This document shows positions 42,242 through 52,354 of a stretch of DNA of 64,000 nucleotides, one piece after another. The position numbers and the translations under genes were made by a program. The DNA comes from Amia ocellicauda (taxonomy: Eukaryota; Chordata; Actinopteri; Amiiformes; Amiidae). How positions within the stretch are numbered: position 1 is the stretch's first letter; every line of letters starts with the position of its first letter. The notes under the pieces are model-generated. The model was not told the origin of the DNA and searched no databases. It saw nothing but the letters and a program-made list of their open reading frames with translations. The stretch covers positions 31,856,733 through 31,920,732 of the forward strand of contig NC_089850.1 in the NCBI RefSeq assembly GCF_036373705.1, written 5' to 3'.

Positions 42242-42281
<40 letters not shown>
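42211..42281. repeat. compound ACT/AAT microsatellite
   Basis: ACT units followed by about 13 AAT units. Confidence 0.95.
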
Positions 42282-42282
<1 letters not shown>

Positions 42283-43804
42283 TCTATTTATTTATATAGT
42301 TAAGTATTGTATCTCTTTTGAATATGATAATGAATTAACTTTAGTGATTTTTCATTTTATTTTCTCTAGTATGGAAACATTCAACTTCAGTAGTGTTTGA
42401 TATTAAGGTTTTGAGCTATTGTTTTTATAATTTAGTAAATATGTATATTGTCTAGTTTATTTTGTCCCCTTATCAATTATTATGGCTTAGAGCAGCACAT
42501 TTCTGTGAACTGAACAAATACAAAACTATACAATGCTAATCTTTTAGACCAATCTTTTCTAATACTTATTTTAAAAGTAATTAAATGTCATTCAAATGGG
42601 CAACTTGACATTTTTAATTTGTTTTTGGGCATCTATTTATATACCGTATTTTGTCATAGAGGAATGTTTTACCATTTAGTGTTTAGGAAAAGCACAAAAG
42701 ACTTTATAAATGTGAGATTTGTTTGTGCATTCATGAAAGCAAGTTCAATTTATACATGCCTTCATATTTAACTAAAAACATCTACACTAGATGGTAATAT
42801 GATTAATATTAAGACCATTATTCTAGTTTTTCTGATGATAATTCCAAATGTGTTTTTGTATTTGGAAGCACTTTCATTCTTCAGTTTAAGTAGCTAATAT
42901 GTTTTCTTTTTAATGAAAGGTAGGGCTTGGCAGGAATTGGTAGCTGCCCCCAAATTAGTGGAGATCGAACCTAAATTCCTGTGCCCTTCCCCCTCCTTTA
43001 CTCTCAAGATGCCACCATACTTGACCCCATGCAGTTTACTTGATTATTCATGTAGACATTTTTTATGTTGTTTGTTTCCTTTAAATGCATCTGATAATCA
43101 TTCCTCTGAAGAAGGTGATTTCCTTGGTTTATTGGTTGAAATATAGATATGTGCAAAATGTGAAACGGATTTTGTTTGTTTTAGGGTGGGGTGTGTAAAT
43201 TGAGTATTTAATTGTTTAAAGTGCACCCATTGTTAGATGCTGAAGATCAGATCTCTTAAATGTTATCAATGTTAACGAGGTGTGAAATCAGTCTATTAGT
43301 TTCCAGTTTGAGGGCAGGATTTAATGCAGTTTAATAGCAAAATAAAAAAATAAAAAAATATTTTAAGAATGTCAGAGATTATTTGAAGTAATTAGTTATG
43401 AGAGTTTTTAGATTGCATCTATTTTTAGAGATTTAATGGTTTACTGAGGTTTCATTATAGAAAGACAACAAATCTGCAAAAATAATGTATGATATTTAGT
43501 ATCTTAAGTTTATGTAATTAATTTAATACACAATTCATCTTTCTAAGACTTGAGTCTTATTTTTTCTGTTTATTTCCTATATTTATTTAATCTCAATCTG
43601 TAAATAAACTGTCTACTTACTATAACCTGATCATGTATTTAAAACTTTAACACACTTATGTTTTAAGCATGCTGGTGATTATGAATATGTGGTCTCTGAC
43701 CAGTCATTCAAATTAATTAATCCTTTTATAATAGGTAGACCTGCTTAGCAGTTAGGTTGTATTTGTATTTGGTTTTATATTAGGTTTTTAGGTATACATT
43801 TTTG

Positions 43805-44164
43805 GATAACACTTTAGATTGTGTGGCGCTATTTAATATTAAATACATATTCAACTGATAATCTATTAACATTCAATAAATTGCTAAATAAATATCAATA
43901 GAATATTAATGTTATATCTCTCTATACCAAAAATGTTGTCAGCATAAAAAAAAACACAAGTTAAAAACAGCTCAGCAATCTAAAGTGTAGATATCATAGA
44001 TGTGTCCTCTTTAGACATTTTTCACATTGACAACGTTTTTGGTATAGATAGATTTTACATTAACATTCTGTTGAACTATAATTATCAAGTAGTTGAATAT
44101 TAATAGATTTTCAATTGAATATCTATTTAATATTAAATTGGGCCACACAATCTAAAGCGTTACC
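43805..44164. mobile_element. 360-bp non-autonomous DNA transposon with long inverted repeats and 8-bp TSD
   Basis: The two outer ~140 bp are inverted copies at roughly 80% identity: GATAACACTTTAGATTGTGT on the left against GGTAACGCTTTAGATTGTGT as the reverse complement of the right, continuing to CTATACCAAAAAYGTTGTCA. The element is flanked by a perfect 8-bp direct repeat CATTTTTG (43797-43804 and 44165-44172). It has no coding capacity. An 8-bp duplication suggests hAT-type or a related transposase, but the terminal bases are not the usual hAT CAG. Confidence 0.85.
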
Positions 44165-44675
44165 CATTTTTGTTTCTAACTAACCCGAGAGGGGTTACAT
44201 TTAAGCAACATCATTTACAAAATAACCAAAAAAAACTGTTTTGGAGACTAGTGATAAGGGCATATTTTCAACAAAAAAAGTACTTTCATTAGTGAAAAGG
44301 TTACTTTTTTCTTTTTCTAAATAGTAGTATCACAACATTGTCAACAATATACAGAAAATTAAGCATTGACAAGAACTGAAAACATATTGGAATGCTTTTC
44401 CTCACAAGGATGTAACACTCTAAAGGTGCAAGATAATGCTTTCACCACTGTATGTTACAATATCTTGAAAACAGGAGTTACCTAGTAGATATAAGAGGCC
44501 CAATTAAAAAGAAAGGGTTCTGTCCTTTTGTATTTTGTATGACTGTTTCATTGAAGCAGGGAGAGATGAACATAATCCATTATTTAAATATACACTTTAT
44601 TTGTATTATCCAAATCTATATATAATTTGAACAAAACCAAAATATCGCTAAACTCACACTCTAGTGAAATACATG

Positions 44676-44679
<4 letters not shown>

Positions 44680-44721
<42 letters not shown>
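44680..44721. repeat. AT microsatellite
   Basis: About 21 AT units. Confidence 0.95.
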
Positions 44722-44726
<5 letters not shown>

Positions 44727-45264
44727 TATGCTTTTTTATTTTTTGGTGTTGCTTTTTCAGAACATCCTGAATCTTGTGCAATTCTCACAGTTAAGACTTT
44801 TCAAGTGACAATGCTGGTTGTGATGAAGTTTCCCTCTGAATATTTAAATACATTTACAGCTGTATTCATAGAATCTGAACAAAACAATATCTAAATAAAA
44901 GAATACTGTATATAAATATGTATTTTTGTGTTATTTGTTATATTTTCAAATCCATTAATTAAGAGGATTTTAAAAGTGCCTTTCTTGACTTGGGTCTGTA
45001 TGTAAACAATTTGACATACGTTGGATATGAATGCCTTTCATATTGGCGTAATATGTCTGAAAACAAGCAGGGCCTGGGAGCAAGCACAAATAGTGTTGTG
45101 CGCTATCGTTTATGGGGGTTGACCATTTCCATTTTTCTGTAAATCCCTTGAGAAATAAAGCATTTCAAGCTGTATGATTTGTGCCATTGGTGAGAATGAC
45201 TGACATGGAATGAAGAAATAGTCAAAAGAAGGAAATAAATGCCACCCCCCCCTCCTCCTTATGA

Positions 45265-45265
<1 letters not shown>

Positions 45266-45299
<34 letters not shown>
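45266..45299. repeat. CA microsatellite
   Basis: About 17 CA units; the poly-Cys-Val open frames here come from the repeat. Confidence 0.95.
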
Positions 45300-45300
<1 letters not shown>

Positions 45301-46261
45301 CAATCTAAAGCCATTCTGCTGTTAAAGAAGGACTTCTCCCAAAGCTCTATCTGTGATCTCAGGGTATTGTTTCTGCCTTTTTCTGGTTTTGTTCTACGTT
45401 GAGAAACTATGGCCAATTAAAATATGTAGCCTACACATATAGCAGACAGTAATTGAAGATCTAAGGGTTGAAATGGGGCCCTGACAGCAGGCTGGTGGCC
45501 AATCGGTGAGGTAAAATGGTTCACTGAATCAGATAACAATGCATGCCATAGTGACTGATTTAATTGATTTGTCCATAGTTGCAGTCTACATTATTAAATA
45601 AAAACATTTTAAGCCAATTAAACCTAAACATAATTATTAGTTGTATGAGAGAATTAATTGCTTTATTTTGTCAACCAAATTTTGTACCATTTAACAATCG
45701 ATTTGTTTCCATCATAATTATGAATAAAGATATTATATGGTGTATGTGTATATATGTGTATATATAGATAGACAGATAGATAGATAGATATAGGGGTTTT
45801 GTGCATTTCAGACCACACTACACTTAACATTTAGAACAGAAAATAGCATTTAGTAAAACAGATTGCATTCCATTTGACACATTTTAAGTTACATTGTCTG
45901 TGCTGCTTCAGGCAGATTGATATCATTTTTTGATCCAGTGTTAAAGATTTGTATTCTAACCCTTTTTTTCTTATTTGAATGATATTGAGTTATCATAATC
46001 CATTAACTGCATCTCTCTCTGTGTTGTTGGGAAAGGATTTTGCAAAAGGCAAATGAATTTTGTGTTCCTATTTTTATATTTTATTATGCAATCGTGGTTT
46101 AATGATAAGTAATTTTGTTTAATATAATACAAAATTTTTGGATTTTTGGATATATAAATAGATTGCATTTTAGTTCCTAATATTGTAGACAAAGGGAAAA
46201 GTCATTTTATAAAATGGATATTCTGGAGTTTTCAATTCAATAAAACAAAATCTGCATTTTA

Positions 46262-46263
<2 letters not shown>

Positions 46264-46307
<44 letters not shown>
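46264..46307. repeat. AT microsatellite
   Basis: About 22 units, about 370 bp before lin28b exon 4. Confidence 0.95.
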
Positions 46308-46311
<4 letters not shown>

Positions 46312-46456
46312 GAGATATTTTCACTGAACGTCAGCTGCATAATTAATATTGATATAATTGATGAAAATGGGCAATTTCAAGTATGTTTTGCACTTTTAAG
46401 GAATTAAATGCAATCCTCAGCAATAGGTTGAGGCGGTAGTCAATATTTGTTCTTTG

Positions 46457-46470
46457 CTGCCATCTACTGG
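46457..46470 (-). promoter_or_regulatory. CTCF core motif upstream of lin28b exon 4
   Basis: CTGCCATCTACTGG reads CCAGTAGATGGCAG on the minus strand, a match to the CTCF core at every position. It lies 207 bp before exon 4. Similar strings also occur inside some fish repeats. Confidence 0.4.
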
Positions 46471-46677
46471 TTAGTTTGTGAAATTACATGTTGTCATTTT
46501 TAAAAACAAGTTTTGCTCAGACCTAAAATGACATTTTCATTTATTTTTGTAATTATTATTTGCCGTAAAAAGAATACTTCAACCTAAAAATGCGTTGAAA
46601 TATAAAAGTTGTTCCACAGTGTTTGGTGAGTGCCTAATCTCAGACGTCTTGTGTATTTCTACCGCTTCTCTCTTTAG

Positions 46678-47038
46678 ATGCTACAACTGTGGTGGCCTGG
46701 ATCACCACGCTAAGGAATGTAATTTACCTCCTCAGCCAAAGAAGTGCCATTACTGTCAGAGCATCATGCACATGGTGGCCCACTGTCCTCACAAGACTCT
46801 CACGCAGCAGCAGCCCGCCAGCGCTCAGGGAAGATACGAAGCCGAACCGCAGCCTTCTACCTCTGCTTTCCAGAGAGAAGGAGCCTACTCAACACCACCC
46901 TACTCTCAGGAGGGAAGAGCGGAGGTGCCGGAGAGACCGGGCCGCTCCCCCCAGGAAGCTTCCTCAAGTAAGTCTTCTGCGTCCCCGGAAGATCCCAGTC
47001 GGAAAGGACCATCTGTCCAAAAAAGGAAAAAGACCTAA
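46678..47038 (+). CDS. lin28b: lin28b coding exon 4 (two CCHC zinc knuckles, C-terminal tail, stop)
   Basis: The last coding exon encodes residues 129-248. The acceptor is CTCTCTTTAG at 46677; the A that follows completes the split Arg codon. Two CX2CX4HX4C zinc knuckles are intact: CYNCGGLDHHAKEC (about 130-143) and CHYCQSIMHMVAHC (about 152-165). In LIN28 proteins they bind the GGAG motif of pre-let-7. The long Ser/Pro/Gln-rich tail, ending SVQKRKKT, is the feature that separates LIN28B from the shorter LIN28A, so the paralogue call is firm. The frame continues open upstream to an ATG at 46595, but that lies in intron 3. The stop TAA is at 47036-47038. Confidence 0.97.
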
Positions 47039-47102
47039 AAAAAAGGTATTTTCTAAAAGTTCTCAAGCTTTTATGCTTCCTTTTTGAATCTGGATACAGC
47101 AT

Positions 47103-47110
47103 CTACCTCA
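47103..47110 (+). promoter_or_regulatory. let-7 8-mer site in lin28b 3'UTR (proximal)
   Basis: CTACCTCA, a full match to the let-7 seed plus the A opposite position 1, lies 65 nt after the stop codon. let-7 repression of LIN28B through such sites is well established. It would be present in every 3'UTR form, including short ones. Confidence 0.75.
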
Positions 47111-48418
47111 TACTTGCAAAAGTACAGGGGAAGAAATCTCACTCAGTGCAGCTCAAGCTTTAAAACCAAGGAACAAAACAAACTACTGTCTTACAAACTG
47201 TGAATTTGTCTTAAAGTATTTAACCAGTCCTCTTCTGATGTTTTGTGGACCCGAGGGCACGTTTAAGGTTGGTTTTTAAATGTACCTCACTTTAATCCAT
47301 CTCCATTCAATCATGCCATCCTTTTATGTGTCAGAGGCTTCCATTCCAGACACAATCATTGTAATGTTCCTTCAATGCGTTCCCTTACTGTGTATAAACC
47401 AATCCTGTTTTTCTAGATTTAATTTGATTTTTTAAGAACTTTTTTAAGATTTTGTTGAAAGGCCTTCCTCCCTTTCTAGGGAGATCATGACTGTTACCAA
47501 TCAGAAACCAAAGGATACTTTGATCGGTATCTTAACCCCAGGAAAGAAGAACACCAAGGAAACCCTTAAAATAAACACACGTTGGTAAAAACATTCAAAA
47601 GATGCAAATATTATGGCAGTGTTTGGCCCAATCAAGGCAATATATTGTATTCAAAATGCTGACAACTGCCATCAGCTTATATTTTTCCTTTTCTTTTTTT
47701 AATGAATGTTTCTATTGTGTGCCTGTGTTGCGAATGCTGTTTTACTGGATATTTGATGAATTCTGTGAAACCTTAGTATCCGTTTAAAAAAAATGTTGCT
47801 TGAAAGATGTTTTTATGTGTTTCTACTGCCATGTAGAATCTGTTCCTGTTGTGAATACAAAAGCAGCATGTCGGAATCATTGTATACCTGCTGATGTTTC
47901 TTGAGGCCTGCTTTTCATTTCTTAGGACTTACTTGCGTTATTAGTCTAGTGTAATTAGCCCACATTAATCTTTAAAAGGTCATTGTTGAATAGAAAACCC
48001 TATACAAGAATATCAGCAAAATTATTCTTTATATAGGTAATATGAAATAGATTACACTGCAGAAATATCCCCGTATTTAATCTGAATTATGGTATCTAAA
48101 GAAAATGCTTGTTTAGCTGTGAGCAAAGACTATATTACAGCTGTAAAGAATTAATTTAATTCCTGAAAATATGTACATAAATATATCTATATAAAATAAG
48201 TTTTAATGTTAAACCTATCAAATGATAACAATTTATTTTTAAGTGTTCTTTTTTAATATACCTTTTGTGTTTGATAAGGCACTCTCTTAAGTGCATACAT
48301 TCGCCTATGCATGGCCTCAAGTTACTTAATTCAGCACTAAATAGTTGTTTTCCTTTTGCTTAAGAGTAAGAGAATTACTGCTGCTTTTGTTGTCCACCGT
48401 TCAGAATGTTGCCTGAGG

Positions 48419-48448
48419 AAAATAATAATAATAATAATAATAATAATG
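48419..48448. repeat. AAT microsatellite in lin28b 3'UTR
   Basis: About nine AAT units within the inferred 3'UTR. Confidence 0.9.
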
Positions 48449-48757
48449 GCACAGTTTATATATGACTACACTTGAATTCTTCAAATGTGTTAAAAAAAAA
48501 AGGCTGACCAATGATATGATGCTGTACATTTCGAAACTTACTCTGCTTTGACGATAATGAATGTGAAATATACCTCTAGAAAGTGCATCCTCACAATATC
48601 AGAGGATTCTCACTTTATTTAATGTGTTTTGACAAATCAAATGACATTTCCTTATATTATAGTAATCAAGAAGACAGCCAATTATTTTTGTTATAAGGTG
48701 CATGTCATTTTGGAAAAGAAAAAAAGAAAAACGATACCAAAGTTTCTTTATTGAAGG

Positions 48758-48763
48758 AATAAA
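48758..48763 (+). terminator. lin28b: possible proximal poly(A) signal of lin28b
   Basis: AATAAA followed by moderately GT-rich sequence. If used, the mRNA would keep the first 8-mer and the 47283 7-mer let-7 sites and lose the middle and distal 8-mers and the miR-125 site. This is weaker than the distal candidate. Confidence 0.3.
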
Positions 48764-49010
48764 GTATGAATAATGCCTACGTGGTATTCCCTGTTACTCC
48801 AAAAACATAAATGCAAATGGTTCAGCACGCAGATATTTAACACTGCTCTAGAACCTGTATGTTGGCATGCATTGAAGTCAATCTGCAAAGTGCACTGCAA
48901 AGCAACAAACTAAGCAACAGCACAAACCAAATGAATTCTGTGACTGTTGATTTGGCATTTTCTATGCTATATATACACATTCACAAAACATCTCAGGATG
49001 AAGAACTATA

Positions 49011-49018
49011 CTCAGGGA
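49011..49018 (+). promoter_or_regulatory. miR-125/lin-4 8-mer site in lin28b 3'UTR
   Basis: CTCAGGGA is the 8-mer match to the miR-125/lin-4 seed. lin-28 genes are classic lin-4/miR-125 targets, so its presence in this UTR fits family knowledge. Confidence 0.65.
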
Positions 49019-49355
49019 AGATACCAGGAAAGTGTACTTTTTCTTTACAGAATAGTTTGCAAACTTCTTTAATGTACTCTGATCAAGCAAAATAGAATTA
49101 GTGTTTAATATCTATATGTTTTATGTACTGATATTAGTAACTACCTCTGAGTTATACATAGTCATACATTTCTGATAATCTGATGACTTTTTTGTATTTT
49201 ACTTCATATAAACGTAACTGTAGAATTGTATTGTACTGAAAGCTTGTGTAAACATCAGTTTTCTCTTACATGACTTTTACACAGGTGAAGATTTTTATAC
49301 TGTTTTAAAGATGGTAATATGACGGTAATCTCAGTTTTCTGTTTACAGCAAAAGC

Positions 49356-49363
49356 CTACCTCA
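49356..49363 (+). promoter_or_regulatory. let-7 8-mer site in lin28b 3'UTR (middle)
   Basis: CTACCTCA, 9 nt downstream of a miR-30 8-mer (TGTTTACA, 49340-49347). Sites this close together can act cooperatively. A 7-mer let-7 site (CTACCTC) lies 215 nt upstream at 49141. Confidence 0.7.
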
Positions 49364-50746
49364 TTCTTTCTGTTTGGTAAACCTTGATGCTCGGGGGGCT
49401 AAAGATTATTTGGTAGAATCTGATAAATATGTAAGATTTCAAACTGCAATTTTATGAACAAAACAAGTGTGCTGTCCTTGATTTTCATTTTGAAGATGTG
49501 CATATCAGTGAAAGTGGATCACTTGTGAACACGAATGTCTAGCCCTGATTTGGAAAATTCTGGATATAAACATCAAACATGAGTGATCAGAGATTTTTTT
49601 TTTAAAGCACTGATGCTGAATCCAGGTCCCAAAGGGACCTTACATTGAATCCACAATGGACTATGCCTTTTGGACAGTGGCAGTTCAGACCAATTATGTA
49701 AATAATTCATAAGTCATTTAGACATTAGGTTGATTGAAAAACAGATGACACTGCTGCCGTTTAGGATCAAGAGGGCATATCACTAAAATAAGCCTTATGA
49801 GTCTCTGAACTGCAGACCAGAAATGAGTCCTTGATTCTGCAAACCCGAATGGACTGCAGTTTGTGTTTGTGTTTACAGTGTTGCTCCAGAGTTGGACTGT
49901 AGATGTGGGAAATATTGATCTCATATCAGAACATCAGTTTAGAGATTCTCACTACCCAAGATGCATTGAGAATGATTGATGAAGTCACCCTGGTAGGAAT
50001 TACTTGAACTTTGTTTTTTAATGGCTTAACAATCAAAAGTAGTGTTTCACCAAGTATTGCTGAAACTTGACAGTCTAGGAGCAAATATGCCCAAACAGCA
50101 CATTAAGGACTCATAGTTTAAACCAAGAATCTGCTGAGCATTCAAGGAATATAACATTGTTTGATTCTTTTATTTCTGTTTTTTTTTTCTACTATTGGTA
50201 TTTCTTGTCTCTCTTGTGGAATCAGCCACATTTGTATTCAGGCAAGAAGGAGTATTTTAAACAATCTGCATACAGAGGTCAATTTCCATTCAGACATGAT
50301 GTTCATCAGATACAAAATGTAGGCATGTGAAGATATTTGTTAAACAATTGTGCATACATGTGGCATTATTAGCAAGAGATTTTGTATTAAAATATTTAAA
50401 TGGCATATATAGAGATCTCATTTTAAGACGTTTATAAACCTATGTTTTCTTCCGTTTAATTTAAACCCTTTAAATTCACTGGTTTTGTAATATTTCACAA
50501 ATGTAAATGAAAAGCTTACTGCAGCTTGTTTACATTAAATGTGTAATTGAACATACAATGAAGCTCTCCACTATGGTATGAAATGTTAATTCCCGATGAA
50601 TACAATACAATTTCTCTGATCAATATAACTACTGATTTTTTTTTCTCCTCTTTTCTTTCTTTAGCAGAAAAATACAGGGATACGGTATTTATCAAATCAC
50701 CACTAGATGCATTTAACAATGTAATGAAGACCACAAACTACTAGGG

Positions 50747-50754
50747 CTACCTCA
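50747..50754 (+). promoter_or_regulatory. let-7 8-mer site in lin28b 3'UTR (distal)
   Basis: CTACCTCA ends only 4 nt before the TTAA that borders the 2.4-kb inverted-repeat element, so the insertion narrowly missed the site. Confidence 0.7.
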
Positions 50755-50982
50755 TGGTTTAAAACATACAGGGCTCTATTTGGCAATGTGTGCAAAGCCC
50801 AAACTGCCAGGTGTTGAAATAGATGCACAGGACTGTCCTGCCTGGCATGTGTGTGGAGTAATGTGGCAACGCATCCACAGATGTGAGTGTGTGAGTTTCA
50901 TCTTGCATGTGAAAAGCCGCTCTAAACTGCGCACAAATGACAATATCACCATAGAAACGGTGAGCAAAGCAGTGAAAGACAC

Positions 50983-50987
<5 letters not shown>

Positions 50988-51021
<34 letters not shown>
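50988..51021. repeat. GA microsatellite inside the 3'UTR element
   Basis: About 16 GA units within the left part of the inverted-repeat element. A shorter CT tract lies in the right part near 52880. Confidence 0.95.
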
Positions 51022-51023
<2 letters not shown>

Positions 51024-51450
51024 AAACATAGGCTCACATTTTTAAGTATGCACTGGAAATGTTCCTGGTTACAAAGATGATAACTGGATTTGGAATATAC
51101 CTTTGTTTTTTGGATCTCTCTGACAAGCTAATATATGTTATTGTTTTTATTGTATTGACTATAGCTTAATCTCAAAATGTATTAATATATTTTAGGGAAA
51201 AAAAGGTGTTTGTTGGGTTAGTAATATAGAATAAGTAGTGTATTTATTTATTTTTATTAATTTGCGGTTCCCCATCTTCCCAGAGATTTCTGTACAATGA
51301 TTTTGTGGAATACCCCCTCTGCATTCATACAGTATAACCCTAGGGCACTTAATAACTAAAAAGGAGTAGAGACCAGTACATGTTAAATATATATATATAT
51401 ATTTATCCTTTTAAATTGTTGAATTGGGATTGCAGTAATAAAACTATATA

Positions 51451-52354
51451 CACCGATCAGCCATAACATTATGACCACCTGCCTAATATTGTGTAGGTCC
51501 CCCTTTTGCCGCCAAAACAGCCCTGACCCGTCGAGGCATGGACTCCACTAGACCTCTGAAGGTGTGCTGTGGTATCTGGCACCAAGACGTTAGCAGCAGA
51601 TCCTTTAAGTCCTGTAAGTTGCGAGGTGGGGCCTCCATGGATCAGACTTGTTTGTCCAGCACATCCCACAGATGCTCGATTGGATTGAGATCTGGGGAAT
51701 TTGGAGACCAAGTCAACACCTTGAACTCGTGATTCATCAGACCAGGCCACCTTCTTCCATTGCTCCGTGGTCCAGTTCTGATGCTCACGTGCCCATTGTA
51801 GGTGCTTTCGGCAGTGGACAGGGGTCAGCATGGGCATGGCCACCCTGACTGGTCTGCGGCTACGCAGCCCCATACGCAACAAACTGCGATGCACTGTGTG
51901 TTCTGACACCTTTCTATCAGAACCAGCATTAACTTTTTCAGCAATTTGAGCTACAGTAGCTCGTCTGTTGGATCAGACCACACGGGCCAGCCTTCGCTCC
52001 CCACGTGCATCAATGAGCCTTGGCCGCCCATGAACCTGTCACCGGTTCACCGCTTTTCCTTCCTTGGACCACTTTTGATAGGTACTGACCACTGCATACC
52101 GGGAACACCCCACAAGAGCTGCAGTTTTGGAGATGCTCTGACCCAGTCCTCTAGCCATCACAATTTGGCCCTTGTCAAAGTCGCTCAGATCCTTACACTT
52201 GCCCATTTTTCCTGCTTCTAACACATCAACTTTGAGGACAAAATGTTCACTTGCTGCCTAATATATCCCACCCACTGACAGGTGCCATGATAACAAGATT
52301 ATCAGTGTTATTCACTTCACCTGTCAGTGGTCATAATGTTATGGCTGATCGGTG
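51451..52354 (-). mobile_element. internally deleted Tc1-like transposon
   Basis: A 904-bp element with perfect 28-bp terminal inverted repeats beginning CACCGATCAGCCATAACATT, flanked by TA duplications (51449-51450, 52355-52356). Full Tc1 elements are about 1.6 kb, so several hundred base pairs are missing, and the gap falls inside the transposase. Intact ends mean it could in principle have been mobilised by a related enzyme elsewhere. Confidence 0.93.
51483..52206 (-). pseudogene. Tc1-like transposase with catalytic core deleted
   Basis: The minus-strand frame opens [20 protein letters not shown] with a paired-type helix-turn-helix ([20 protein letters not shown]), continues to EHTVHRSLLRMGLRSRRP and reaches the first catalytic Asp in WSDESR. 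It then jumps, with frame change, to SPDLNPIEHLWDVLDKQ and on to a GGPTQY end. The segment with the second catalytic Asp is absent, and an in-frame stop follows DKQV, so the copy is dead. Confidence 0.92.

Larger units (their letters stand above)
35992..46677 (+). other. lin28b: lin28b intron 3 (10.7 kb)
   Basis: The intron holds a decayed Tc1 transposase on the minus strand (36180-36760), a SINE tail (39512-39655), several microsatellites, a 360-bp inverted-repeat element (43805-44164) and a CTCF-type motif (46457-46470). Nothing else here looks like coding sequence. Confidence 0.8.

Noticed and set aside
46595..46677. Open frame with an ATG at 46595 continuous with the zinc-knuckle exon, suggesting a separate 147-aa protein
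   Set aside because: The part before 46678 lies upstream of a good CTCTCTTTAG acceptor that joins exon 3 in frame and restores the known LIN28B sequence. It is intronic read-through.
51538..52221. Plus-strand open frames inside the Tc1 element
   Set aside because: They are antisense shadows of the minus-strand transposase.
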